Shown one piece after another: positions 25,777-35,533 of a DNA stretch of 64,000 nt; within the stretch, counting starts at the first letter, position 1, and each line of letters opens with the position of its first letter. The stretch comes from Lingula anatina (Eukaryota > Brachiopoda > Lingulata > Lingulida > Lingulidae). The translations under genes were made by a program, and so were the position numbers. Under the pieces are notes generated by a model. That model ran no database searches. It was not told where the DNA came from and saw only the letters and a program-made list of their open reading frames with translations. The stretch is from positions 63,985 through 127,984 of the forward strand of contig NW_019774692.1 of assembly GCF_001039355.2 (NCBI RefSeq). The letters run 5' to 3'.

Positions 25777-26241
25777 TTAATATTTAAAAATATTTGTCAT
25801 ATAACCTTTTAATATTTCAGTTTTTGGATCAATTTTATAAAATTTAAAAAAACATTTTATTTTTTTAGATTCTATTTCTAAAAAAAATATTTTTTCTTTT
25901 TCTTTTTTATTAATTTTTTGTTTAGTTAAAATAGAACTTATTGTTTCAAAAAAAACAGTTTGTGATTCTTCATCTAAAAAAGAATAAAAAATTTTTTCTG
26001 GAACTAAAATTTGTTTAAAAGTTGGTAATTGAATTTTAAAATAAAAATTTTTATTTCTTCAACCACCATAATAATAACAAAAATTTGTTGAAATTATTTT
26101 TCATTCATCATCTACAACATCATTAATATTTTTATTGTCTTTTTCATTATATTTTTTTATAAAAAAATATAATGAAAATAAAAAAATAATAATAATAAAA
26201 ATTAAAAAAAATAAATCAAATTCAGTATCAATATTCACCAT
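25777..26241 (-). CDS. Small membrane-anchored protein, unknown
   Basis: 154 residues: hydrophobic segment at about 9-28 (LFFLIFIIIIIFLFSLYFF), then a soluble domain containing NFCYYYGGWRNKNF and several alternating strands. Two TGA read as Trp. Lies 38 nt upstream of proS in the same direction. No family recognised. Confidence 0.65.
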
Positions 26242-26418
26242 AAGTTTTTAAAAATAAAATAAATTATATTAATTTTTTTCAATTTATTAAATAAAAAATA
26301 TTTATTTTCTTATATTATAAATAAATAAACTAAAAAATAACTTAAATTAAATTTAAGATTATTTTATTAATTTTAGTATTTTTTTTATAATAAAATATAA
26401 ATAATTTAATTTTTTATT

Positions 26419-26492
26419 GAATGATTAACTTAATGGTAAAGTATTTGGCTCTTAACCAAAAAATGCGGGTTCGATTCCCGCATCGTTCACCA
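26419..26492 (+). tRNA. tRNA-Lys (anticodon CTT)
   Basis: 74 nt with encoded CCA. Acceptor GAATGAT/ATCGTTC (one G-U), D arm ACTT..AAGT, anticodon stem TTTGG/CCAAA with loop CTCTTAA, T arm GCGGG-TTCGATT-CCCGC. Its CTT anticodon reads AAG. A possible TATAAT lies about 45 nt upstream. Confidence 0.96.
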
Positions 26493-26750
26493 TTTTTATT
26501 TTTAATTTTCAATTTAATTTTTTAAACTATTTTTACAAACACAATAAAAAGAAAAAATAATTAAAATTAAAAATAATAAAAATAAATTAATACATAAAAT
26601 ATATTTTTAATAATAAATTTGTTTTTTTTTATTTAAATATTAATAAAAAATAATTTATTATTTCAATCTATTAGATTAAAAAATATTATTTTTTCATATT
26701 AAAATATCAATAATATATTATTATTTAAAATTTATTTTTTATTATCTTAT
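26493..26750. other. A/T-only intergenic region, no gene seen
   Basis: Between tRNA-Lys and the broken gene at 26751-27491. No open frame with a start, no GC-richer RNA-like element and no strong hairpin were found. Confidence 0.6.
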
Positions 26751-26912
26751 TTATGTTATTTTAAAAATTGTAATTAAATCATTATCATTTAATTATCAAA
26801 TATCAATAAAAAATATTTTATTAAATTTTTGATCAAAATAATTATTATATAAAAATTTTATTAATAAATTTATTGTAATCATAATTTTAAAAAAATTAAT
26901 AGTTTCTATATC

Positions 26913-26929
26913 TTTTTTTTTTTTTTTTT
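26913..26929. repeat. Homopolymer run, 17 T (A on minus strand)
   Basis: Inside the broken gene. Slippage to 16 or 19 would connect the Lys/Glu-rich frame upstream with the C-terminal frame downstream, so the run can act as a translational switch. Confidence 0.8.
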
Positions 26930-27075
26930 AATTTAACTAATAATTCTTTTTTTGAACTTTCATTTGATCTAATTCTTTTTTTATAATTTTTTTAACATTG
27001 AAAATTATTTCTTTTTTATTTATTTTTAATAAAACAGAAGAATTAAAATCATTTAATATTAATTTTGTTTTTACA

Positions 27076-27150
<75 letters not shown>
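27076..27150. repeat. (ATT)25 trinucleotide array encoding poly-Asn on the minus strand
   Basis: 25 uninterrupted ATT units. On the minus strand the open frame from about 27345 to 27043 reads it as 25 Asn codons. As the unit is 3 nt, slippage changes length, not frame. Flanking residues are LLKC before and CKNK after. Confidence 0.95.
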
Positions 27151-27152
<2 letters not shown>

Positions 27153-27499
27153 ATTTTAATAAATAAAAACCTTTTTTATTTTTTAAAACAAGATATTTAT
27201 TATTACATAAACTTTTTATTGAAGATGTAATAAATATGTAACTAGTAGTAAATTTATTAATTAATTCATAATATTTATATAATTGTTTTGATAACAAATT
27301 ATTTATATTATTATTTAGTAAAGTTATATTATTTAATTTTTCTTTTAAAATTTATTTTATATCTGAAGTTTTTAAATTTAAAAAAATAAATTTAAAATTG
27401 AAAAATTATTTTAATTATTTAAAAATATACAAAATATAAAAAATATAAAAAAAATTATAAAAGATATATACTTATATCATTTCTCAAACATATAAATTA

Positions 27500-27535
27500 A
27501 TATTAACTTTTTTTTTTTTTTTTTTGTAAGTACTT
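27500..27535 (-). promoter_or_regulatory. Poly-A spacer promoter-like module, copy 1
   Basis: On the minus strand: palindrome AAGTACTT (27535-27528), AC, then A18 (27525-27508), then GTTAATATTAATTTATATG. A -35-like TTACAA and -10-like TAATAT are separated by 18 nt made mostly of the A run. Transcription would begin next to ATG 27491. The matching copy is at 28387-28423. Promoter function is inference from the arrangement, which resembles the poly-A switched promoters of Mycoplasma hyorhinis vlp genes. Confidence 0.5.
27508..27525. repeat. Homopolymer run, 18 T (A on minus strand)
   Basis: Lies in the spacer of promoter-like module 1, upstream of the ATG at 27491. Length changes would alter -35/-10 spacing. 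Confidence 0.85.
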
Positions 27536-27539
27536 TTTT

Positions 27540-27576
27540 AAAAAAATTTAATTTAATTATAAAATTAAATTTTTTT
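27540..27576 (-). terminator. 15-bp A/T hairpin after tRNA-Ser
   Basis: Arms 27540-27554 and 27562-27576 are complementary over 15 bp with a 7-nt loop. It sits 29 nt past the tRNA-Ser 3' end and just ahead of promoter-like module 1, so it may separate the two transcripts. Confidence 0.55.
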
Positions 27577-27605
27577 TAATATGGATAATATTTTAAAAAA
27601 TAAAA

Positions 27606-27698
27606 TGGCGGAGCAAATGGGATTCGAACCCATGCATCAGATTATTTCTGATCTAACTCGTTAGCAATGAGCCCCCTTAACCACTTGGGTATTGCTCC
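27606..27698 (-). tRNA. tRNA-Ser (anticodon GCT)
   Basis: 93 nt with encoded CCA and a long variable arm, as in serine tRNAs. Acceptor GGAGCAA/TTGCTCC, anticodon loop TTGCTAA, T arm TGGG-TTCGAAT-CCCA. Reads AGY codons. It separates the two halves of the repeat-rich accessory region. Confidence 0.95.
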
Positions 27699-27834
27699 AA
27701 AAAAATATTATTAATTAATATTTTATATTATTGAAATATTTTTTTAAATATTTTTATGATTTATTTATATATTTAAAATTAAATTTGTTTTTTTTATTTA
27801 TTTTTAAAAAAAATAAAAAAAAATATTATTTTTT

Positions 27835-28239
27835 ATTTTTATTCATATTTTTTTTATTTAATCTATATTTTTTTTGATATTTTTTTGCTTTTTCTTTATT
27901 TTTTTCTCTATATTCTTTTTGATATTTTGAAATTATTTCTTTATTATTTTCTATATATTTTTTTTGATAATCTTTTGCTTTTTTTTTGTTTTTTTCTCTA
28001 TATTCTTTTTGATAATCTTTTGCTTTTTCTTTGTTTTTTTTTCTATATTTTTTTTGATATTTTGAAATTTTTTCTTTGTTATTTCCTATATATTCTTTTT
28101 GATAATCTTTTGCTTTTTCTTTGTTTTTTTCTCTATATTCTTTTTGATAATCTTTTGCTTTTTCTTTGTTTTTTTCTCTATATTCTTTTTGATATTTTGA
28201 AATTCTTTCTTTATTATTTTTTTTATATTCTTTTTGATA
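27835..28239 (-). repeat. Nine tandem 45-bp units
   Basis: Units are head to tail and preserve the reading frame. Two sub-types alternate (one ending AKD, one ending ISK), and two adjacent copies encode identical residues, suggesting recent duplication. The last unit is degenerate and merges into the C terminus. Confidence 0.85.
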
Positions 28240-28325
28240 ACTTTTTAAATCTATATTTTTCTTTTCTTTTAATAAATGATATTCAAGTGTTTTTTTACTT
28301 AAATTATTATTAAAATTTACAATGA

Positions 28326-28343
28326 TTTTTTTTTTTTTTTTTT
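28326..28343. repeat. Homopolymer run, 18 T (A on minus strand), translational switch
   Basis: Immediately follows the ATG of the tandem-repeat gene. One added or two lost A would put the ATG in frame with the downstream repeats. Confidence 0.85.
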
Positions 28344-28386
28344 CATATAAAATTTAATATTTATAATATTTTTTTAAATATATAAA

Positions 28387-28423
28387 TTTATTATTGTTTT
28401 TTTTTTTTTTTTTTCAAGTACTT
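28387..28423 (-). promoter_or_regulatory. Poly-A spacer promoter-like module, copy 2
   Basis: On the minus strand: AAGTACTT (28423-28416), GA, A18 (28414-28397), CAATAATAAATTTATATATTT. TTGAAA (one mismatch to TTGACA) and TAATAA are 18 nt apart, nearly all A. The module lies about 45 nt before ATG 28346. Same design as copy 1 at 27500-27535, including the AATTTATAT block after the run. Confidence 0.55.
28397..28414. repeat. Homopolymer run, 18 T (A on minus strand)
   Basis: Forms most of the spacer of promoter-like module 2 in front of the tandem-repeat gene. Confidence 0.85.
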
Positions 28424-28482
28424 TTTATTTAATTAAAATAAATTTTTAAAAAATTTTGATAAAAAATAAAAAATTAATATGT

Positions 28483-28498
28483 TTTTTTTTTTTTTTTT
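28483..28498. repeat. Homopolymer run, 16 T (A on minus strand)
   Basis: Lies between the cls stop (28552) and module 2. It is followed on the minus strand by CATATTAATTT, similar to the block after the other two intergenic runs, but lacks the AAGTACTT palindrome. Possibly a third, partial module. Confidence 0.75.
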
Positions 28499-28551
28499 AA
28501 TTGAAATTAATATATTTAAATAAAAAAAAAGAAATTAATTATTCTAAAAAA

Positions 28552-30099
28552 TTAAACAAAAACACTAATAATTGCCATTAATTTAATGATTAAAATTTGA
28601 AATTTATTATATCTTTTCATAATATCTTCTTTAATTAAATATGAATTTTTAAAATCTCTTTTAAAAATTTTTTCACTCATATCTTTACAAATGTCTTTAC
28701 TATAAATTAATAATGTTGTTTGAGAACTACTATAAAAAGAATAATAATCTAAATTGGATGTTCCTACTGTACAAATTTCATCATCTATTAATATTATTTT
28801 TGAATGAATATATGCAGAAGCATATTCATAAATTTTTACATTATTTTTAATTAAATTAATATATTTTAACCTCATAACTGCAAGAACATAATTAATTGTA
28901 AATTCTGGAATTATTATTCTTACATCTACATTAATATTAGCTGCAGCAATTAAAGCTTTTTCAAAAGAGTCATCAATTAATAAATATGGAGTTATCATCC
29001 ATACTCTTTTTTTTGCTTTTCCAATAAGAAAAACAAATAAATCTTTTGTTTTTGTACTTATATCATTTGGTCCATCATCAATAACTTGAACAATATTTTT
29101 TATTTTTTTATCTATTGTAATACCATTTTGTTTTTTTATTGGTAATAGTTTAATTGGTTTTGAAGTAATAAATTCTCAATCTTTTAAAAAAATATATTCA
29201 ATACTTTTTGCTAATTCTTTTTCAACTCTAATATGTGTATCATTCCATATTCCATAAACAGATGACATATGACAATATTCATCACCAATGTTATAACCAC
29301 CAGTATATGCAATTTCACCATCAATAATTAAATCTTTTCTATGATTTCTATATAAAACAATTGGTTTTATTGGAAAATAATTTCCATAAATTTTAATCTT
29401 TGCACCATATTTTCTTAATCTATAAAAAGAACTTAATGGAGTTGAAAAAAATGTTCCAAGAAAATCAAATAAAATTCTAATTTTTACACCTTCTTTAAGT
29501 TTTTTAATTAAAATATCTGATATAAAATCAAGACAGTCACCACCCCTTATTATAAAATAATTTATATAAATATACTTTTTAGCATTTTCTAAATCTTTTT
29601 TTAATAATTCAAATTTTTGAATTGATTCTATTATTAATTTCATATTAAGATCAAAATATAAAGAATGTTTTGATAAATAAGAAGAAAATGTAAAAATATC
29701 TTTTATTTTTCTATTTATATTTTTATTATTTAAAATTATTTTTGTATTTTCTGAACTTTCAAATTTTAAATATTTTTTTTCTAATTTTCTATATTTTTTA
29801 CCATTTTTTTTAAAACTTAAATAATTACCAATTAATAAATATGCAAAAATACCTAATCATGGTAAAGAAGCAACAATAAAAATTCAAACAAGTTTATATT
29901 CTACAAAATGCTTTGATAATTGAAAATGTATCATTAAAGCAAATATTGAAAATGTATGAATTCCTAAAAAAATTAATCAAAAAATGTATGAATGCCCAAA
30001 AAAACAAATAAGTGTTATCAACACTCCTAAAAATAAAGATAATGTAATAAAAAACAAAGATAATCAAAAATATGTAATTATAGGTTGTTTTTGATTCAT
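28552..30099 (-). CDS. cls: Cardiolipin synthase / phospholipase D-family phospholipid synthase
   Basis: 515 residues. Two or three N-terminal membrane helices (about 10-35, 40-62, 70-95), then two PLD domains, each with an HxKxxxxD motif: NHRKDLIIDG and HSKIILIDD. Condenses phosphatidylglycerol to cardiolipin at the membrane. Ten or so TGA are Trp. The C terminus ends in a short hydrophobic stretch. The accessory repeat region begins right after its stop. Confidence 0.94.
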
Positions 30100-30192
30100 A
30101 ATTTTTTTAAAATAATTTTTAATTATGTTTTAATAATTAAATTTTGAAATACATAAATATTATTATATTATTAATAATATAAAAGTATTTTT

Positions 30193-31413
30193 TTAAATAA
30201 CTTTTAATATATATCAATTATTTTTACCTTTTTTTAATAAAAAATATTTGATTTCATTTGATGTTTTTGTTATTTTATAATTTATATCAATTATTTTTTT
30301 ATTAAATATTTTTATTCCTCCTTGTAAAATATTTCTTCTTGCATCAGAAATAGATTTAAAAATAGAATTTTTAACCATAATATCAATTAATTTTTCATTA
30401 TCTTTTACTTCAATAAAACCTAATATTTCTTTTAAATTATTAAAATCAATATTTTCTAAATTTTTATTTTTTTGTAATAAATTTAAAACATTTTTAATTT
30501 TTTCTTCAATTAAATTATCATTAGAAATTCAATTTATTAAATAAAAAGCTATTTTTTTTTGTAAATTTCTATATTTTTTATTTTTATAATTTATTTCATA
30601 TGGTAAAAATATATTTTGTCATATTTTTATATCTTCATCAGATATATTGAAAATAAATTGAAATAAATCATAAAATCTTGTTTTATTTGGATCAATTCAA
30701 ATATTTTCATTATCTGTTTTTGAAAATTTTTCACCATTAGATTTTTCTAATAATGGTGTTGTTAAACCTACAATATTATTGATTTTATTGTTTTCTAACT
30801 TATTAATCATTTCTATGCCAAAAATAATATTTGGAAATTGGTCACTTCCACCAACTTGTATTGAAACATTATAATTTTTTCATAAATAATAAAAATCATA
30901 TGCTTGCATTAAAATATATGAAAAATTACCATAAAATAATATGCCATTTTTTAAAGATTCTTTAATTGATTTTCTTTCCAACATTTTATTAATTGTAAAC
31001 AAATTACCAACTTTATCAAAAAAATCAATAATTGACATATCTTTATATCATTGATTATTTTCTAATATTTTAGCTTTAGGAATTAAAATTTTAATTTGTT
31101 TTTTTATATTTTCAATATTTTTTTTAATAATTTCAAAATCAATTTTTTTACGTTTTGTTTTTCTAAAACTAGGATCACCAATTCTTACAGTTGTTGAACC
31201 AATTAAAATTATAACTTTACATCCTAAATCATATAATTCTTTAACTAATTTTAAAGGAACTAAATGTCCAATATGTAACGAATCACATGATGGATCTATT
31301 CCACAATAAACAGTTTTTTTTTCTTTTATAAGTTCAATTAATTTTTCTAAATCAGTTTCTTCTTTAATTAAACCTCTATTTTTAATACTTAATATTTTTT
31401 CTTTTAAATTCAT
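30193..31413 (-). CDS. tyrS: Tyrosyl-tRNA synthetase
   Basis: 406 residues, class I. HIGH-type motif in DPSCDSLHIGHLVP (about residue 47), tyrosine-binding QVGGSDQFPN, KMSKS-type motif GEKFSKTD, C-terminal S4-like domain (SISDARRNILQGGI). ATG 31413 is the start; an in-frame ATG 15 nt upstream lies within the tRNA-Leu trailer. The gene begins 5 nt after the tRNA-Leu CCA end, so tRNA and synthetase genes are probably in one transcript. Confidence 0.96.
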
Positions 31414-31418
31414 TTCAA

Positions 31419-31506
31419 TGGTACCCAAGACCGGAATCGAACCGGTACGAGAAAAATCTCAATAGATTTTGAGTCTATCGTGTCTACCTAATTCCACCAC
31501 TTGGGC
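31419..31506 (-). tRNA. tRNA-Leu (anticodon CAA)
   Basis: 88 nt with encoded CCA and a long variable arm. Acceptor GCCCAAG/CTTGGGT, anticodon stem ATAGA/TCTAT with loop CTCAAAA, T arm ACCGG-TTCGATT-CCGGT. Reads UUG. Confidence 0.95.
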
Positions 31507-31528
31507 AAATTTAAAAATAATTAATAAA

Positions 31529-31816
31529 TTATTTAACTATTTTAATAGAATCACTTTTACTAGAATTATAAAGTTCTTTTTGTAAAACTGATTTTTTTCT
31601 ATTAACATAGTTTCTTTTTTTAATTTTTTTAGTTATTGATTTATCAAGTAATTTTATTGCAAAACTAACTATTTTATTTTTATCTTTTAAATTTTCTTTA
31701 ATTGCATTATTTGCTTTTTTTAATGCAGTTTTAATTTGAGATTTAAAATTTTTATTTTTTAAATTTCTTTTTTGATCTGTTAATATACGTTTTTTTTGTT
31801 GTTTTATATTTGCCAT
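31529..31816 (-). CDS. rpsT: 30S ribosomal protein S20
   Basis: 95 residues, normal length; binds 16S rRNA. Starts MANIKQQKKRI with the family's basic N terminus, SQIKTALKKAN helix, and the central FAIKLLDK...KIKKRNYVNRKKS segment. Lies 22 nt upstream of tRNA-Leu. Confidence 0.95.
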   Translation of the reverse strand: MANIKQQKKRILTDQKRNLKNKNFKSQIKTALKKANNAIKENLKDKNKIVSFAIKLLDKSITKKIKKRNYVNRKKSVLQKELYNSSKSDSIKIVK

Positions 31817-31892
31817 AATTAATTAATATTTTAAATGAAAAAAGAAATAAAAAAAGAAATTTTTTATTTTTATAACTAATTTTATTTTGAAA

Positions 31893-32474
31893 ATGAAAAA
31901 AGAAAAATTTTATTTAATAATGTCTTTTTTAATTTTAATATTTTTAACAGTATATATAATGCAAATTTTTATTTGAAATAAAAAAAATAATTTTAATATA
32001 AAAAAAAATTATAAACAAAATAATGAATTTAAAAAACATTTTTGATTTAAATTAAATGAAAGAAGACCACTTACAAAAGAAAGTTTAAATAGTTTAAATC
32101 CAATTAAAAAAATTTTGTTAAAAAATGATAACAAAATAATAATAGATTCTTTTATTTCAAATTATTTTCCAAAATTAAAAAAATATTTTAAACTAAATAA
32201 AAAATTAAATGATATTTATTTAAATTTAAAAAAACCTATTTATTTAATAATAAAAATAACTTCTTTTAAATTAGTTAAAAGAGAAAATTTAGAAAAAAAA
32301 TTTTTAAAAAAAATTTTTAAAAATGAAAATTTAATTAATTTAATAATTAAATTAATGAAAAATAAAAATTTTAACAAAAATGAAATAAAAAATAAAATTT
32401 CTTATTTTTTAAATAAACAAAATATAAAAAAAGAAGAAATTTTAAAAAAAATATCAGAGCATATTTTGTTTTAA
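31893..32474 (+). CDS. Membrane-anchored protein coupled to comEC, unknown
   Basis: 193 residues. Hydrophobic anchor at about 6-27, then a basic helical domain. Two TGA are Trp. The stop overlaps the comEC start as TAATG, pointing to a joint role, for example as a DNA-uptake partner in the place ComEA takes elsewhere. However, I see no helix-hairpin-helix GxG motif, so ComEA itself is not supported. Confidence 0.65.
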
Positions 32475-34555
32475 TGGTTTTTACTATTTCATTTACATTT
32501 CTTTTTATATCTAGTTTAATTTGAGGAATTTTAATAAATCCTATTGGTTTTATAGGATTTGTTTTTAATTTTTTAATTTTGATTTTATTTAAAGAAAAAA
32601 TAATAAAAAATTTAAATAAAAATAAAATTATTTTAATTATTTTAATTATTTTTTTAATAATATTTAAAATTTTAATAACTTCAATAATAAAAAATGGAAA
32701 TAATGAAATTCCAAAAAATAATAAATTTTATATTTCTGAAAAATATAAAAACTCTTATATAATTAATGATTTTAAAAATAATAAAATTATTTTAAATAAA
32801 AAATATTTTTTAAATAATAAATACAAAAGTTTAGAACTTGAAATAAATGATGAAATTAATAATTGTTTAAAAATCAATAAATTAACTTATTCAAATAAAT
32901 ATTTTAAAAGTAAAAATATAAAATTTAAAGCTTTTATTTATACAAAAAACTGTAAATTAATTATAAAAAAAACAAAAAACTTAAGAAGTAAAATAATTAA
33001 ATATTTTAAAAAAATAAAAAATAAAAAATTTATAAAATGAATAAAATTTCTTATTTTTCAAGAAAAATCAGACAAATTAAATATATTTGAAGAAAAAACC
33101 AAAAATTTAAATATTAATCATCTTTTTATAATTAGTGGCTTTCATTTATTTGCATTTTCTTGAATATGAATATTTTTTAGTAAAAAAACAAAAAACAAAA
33201 TTATAAAATTATTTTTTAAAATTATAGGTTTTTCTTTTTGTTTTTTCTTAACATATTTAACAAATTGAAAATTAAGTACAACAAAATCATTAATTATTTT
33301 ATTTTGGGTTTTATTTTTTAAAAAAAATATAAAAACTTATGAATTTATATCATTTTTAGGAATATTATACTTAATTTACAATCCATGATTTATAATAAGA
33401 ATAGATTTTCAGTTAAGTTTTTTAGCAAGTTTTTGATGTTCTTTATTATATGGAAATACAAAAAACAAAAATTTAAAAGATTGATTAATAAATATTTTAA
33501 AAATAAATTTTTTAATTTTTATATTATTATTACCAATAACATTAAATATTAATTATAAATTTTCTATTTTTAGTGTTTTAAATACAACATTTTTTTCAAT
33601 TTTAATAATTTTGTTTTATCCTGTTTTTTTTATATTAATATGAATTTTACCAATTTATAATTTTATATTTTATATAATAAATTTATTTGAAAAAATTATT
33701 ATTTTTTTTGATTCTTTTAATATAGAAATAATAACTGGAGAAATTAAATGATATTTAATTTTAATATATTATTCTAGTTTAATTTTTTTATTTTATTTAA
33801 AAGAAAAAAATAAATTAAAAACATTATTAATTTTTATCATTTTAATTACATTTTCATTTTTTATAATAAATACTTTTAAATATAAAAATATTTATAAATT
33901 AATAATGTTTAATACAAATCATGGTTTATCTATGTTATTTACAAATAGATATAAAAACATAAATATATTATTTGATGCAGGAATAAATAAATTTAAAAAA
34001 AATAATGAAAATGATTTAATTTTAAAAAATTTATTAAAATTAGGAATAAAAAAATTAGATGCAGTTTTTATTTCACACAAACATATAGATCACTATAATA
34101 ATTTAATTTTTTTAAAAAAGAAAATAAAAATTGAAAAAATTTATAATAATAATTTTTTTCAAAAAAAATATGTAATAAAAAATATAAATATAAAAAATTT
34201 ATCATTTCCATTTTTTAAAAAAGAAAATAATAAAAGTTTAATACTTAATTTTTCAATCAATAATAAAAATATTTTGTTACCATTTGATATAGAAGAAAAA
34301 GTAGAAAAATTATTAATTAATAAATTAAATCATAAAATAGATTTCTTACAAGTTGCACATCATGGCTCAAAAACATCAAGTAGTATAAATTTCATAAAAA
34401 AAATAAGACCAAAAGTTTGTTTTATTTCATCAAATAAAAAATCAAAAATTAAAAATAGATTAATAAAAAATGGTTGTAAAGTTTATAACACTAATGAAAA
34501 TGGAAACTTAACAATATTTTTTGATAAAAATTTAAATATTGAAACTGAATTTTAA
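32474..34555 (+). CDS. comEC: ComEC/Rec2-family DNA internalisation protein
   Basis: 693 residues. N-terminal hydrophobic helices, an extracellular basic loop, then the multi-pass competence domain (about 180-470; NHLFIISGFHLFAFS-type motif is conserved), and a C-terminal metallo-beta-lactamase domain with HKHIDH at 535-540 and VAHHGSKTSS. Seven or more TGA are Trp. In mollicutes this gene usually sits beside holA, as here. Forms the membrane channel for single-stranded DNA uptake in competent bacteria; whether this host is competent is unknown. Confidence 0.92.
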
Positions 34556-34589
34556 TTTTAATTTTAAAAATAAAACATAAAATAAAAAT

Positions 34590-35519
34590 ATGGAACTTTT
34601 ATATTTAATAAATAGTCAAGATAAATTTCTTTTTATTGAAAAAACAAAAGAAATAATGAAAGAGAATAATTTAAATAAAAAAATAAAAACAATCTCATTT
34701 AATTTAGAAGAAAAAAATGAAATAAATGAATTAATTAATGAAATCAATACAAATAATTTTTTCTTTATTAAAAAAATAATTATAAATTTAGAAAATTGAA
34801 ATAAAATAACAAAAAATGAACAAGACAAATTATTAAAAATTTTTAAAAAATCAAAAAATTTTATTTTTTTTTGAAATAATTTAAAAATTAAAAAAAATTT
34901 TAAAGAAATTGAAAAAATTTCTTTTTTAAAAAAAATAAGTAAAATAACTAAAAGTAAAAAAGAAAAATTTATAAAAAATCAACTTGAAAAAAATCATATA
35001 TTTTATGAAAAAGAAATTATAAATTGAATTTCTTTAAATGTTTTAGATGATTTTTTTACTTTAAACAATGAAATGCAAAAAATAATATTTTATTTTTTTG
35101 CAAAAAATAGAATATTAAAATTAAATGATGTAAAAAAAATTTTAACTGTTTTTAATAACAAAAATATATTTGAATTATTTAATGAAATATTAAAAAATAA
35201 TATTAAAAAAAGTATAAAAATATACAATAAAATTTTAAAAGAAAAAACTTCAATTAATTCAATATTAATATTATTAGAAACATATATTTGAATTATAAAA
35301 AAAATACAAATTTTACAAAAGCAAAATTTAAATTATAAAAAAATAGCAATTAAACTTAATAAAAATCAATTTTTTATTTTAAATTTAATAAAAATTTTAA
35401 ATATTCAAAGAAAAAATGATCTAAGTTCAATAATTGAAAAATGATGTTTACTAGAATATAATATTAAAAGTGGTTTTTTAACAAAAGAATTAGTATTTAA
35501 ATTATTTTTAACAAAATAA
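34590..35519 (+). CDS. holA: DNA polymerase III delta subunit
   Basis: 309 residues, family length. Clamp-loader subunit that opens the beta clamp. Sequence is divergent, but the opening MELLYLINSQDKFLFIEK, absence of a P-loop, the helical domain III and the position directly after comEC (conserved neighbours in mycoplasmas) identify it. Six TGA are Trp. Confidence 0.85.
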
Positions 35520-35533
35520 AAAAACAAAAAAAA

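Larger units (their letters stand above)
26751..27491 (-). pseudogene. Broken gene with poly-Asn tract and A17 run, possibly phase-variable
   Basis: ATG at 27491 opens a 26-codon frame: four charged/aromatic residues, then a strongly hydrophobic helix (SFIIFFIFFIFCIFL) like an N-terminal membrane signal, ended by TAA at 27411. Coding-like sequence continues in other frames: a coiled-coil-like stretch, 25 consecutive Asn from (AAT)25, a basic segment leading into an A17 run (26913-26929), and a C-terminal segment ending LITIFKIT at 26751 after one more stop (TAA) after IFFIDIW. The A17 run would join its flanking frames if 16 or 19 long. This is best read as a decayed or switched-off membrane protein gene; no homologue recognised. 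Confidence 0.55.
27826..28346 (-). pseudogene. Tandem-repeat protein gene, out of frame at an A18 switch after its ATG
   Basis: A frame of about 168 codons (28331 down to TAA at 27826) is open on the minus strand but lacks an in-frame ATG near its start. It is made of nine 15-residue units of the type YQKEYREKNKEKAKD, strongly basic and helical, after a short unique N-terminal part. Just upstream is ATG (28346-28344) followed directly by A18 (28343-28326). With 18 A it runs into TAA three codons later; with 16 or 19 A it would read straight into the repeat frame with a poly-Lys start. So this is a probable phase-variable gene in the OFF state, or a single-base decay. No SD, signal peptide or known family visible. 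Confidence 0.7.

Noticed and set aside
27835-28239. Possible CRISPR array
   Set aside because: Units of 45 bp are contiguous with no unique spacers, and keep an open coding frame.
27885-28313. Plus-strand open frame of 142 codons, hydrophobic repeats
   Set aside because: It is the antisense shadow of the 45-bp repeats, whose minus-strand frame encodes a regular 15-residue repeat.
26493-28551. Insertion sequence or prophage remnant
   Set aside because: No transposase, integrase or terminal inverted repeats; the region is better explained by slippage-prone repeats.
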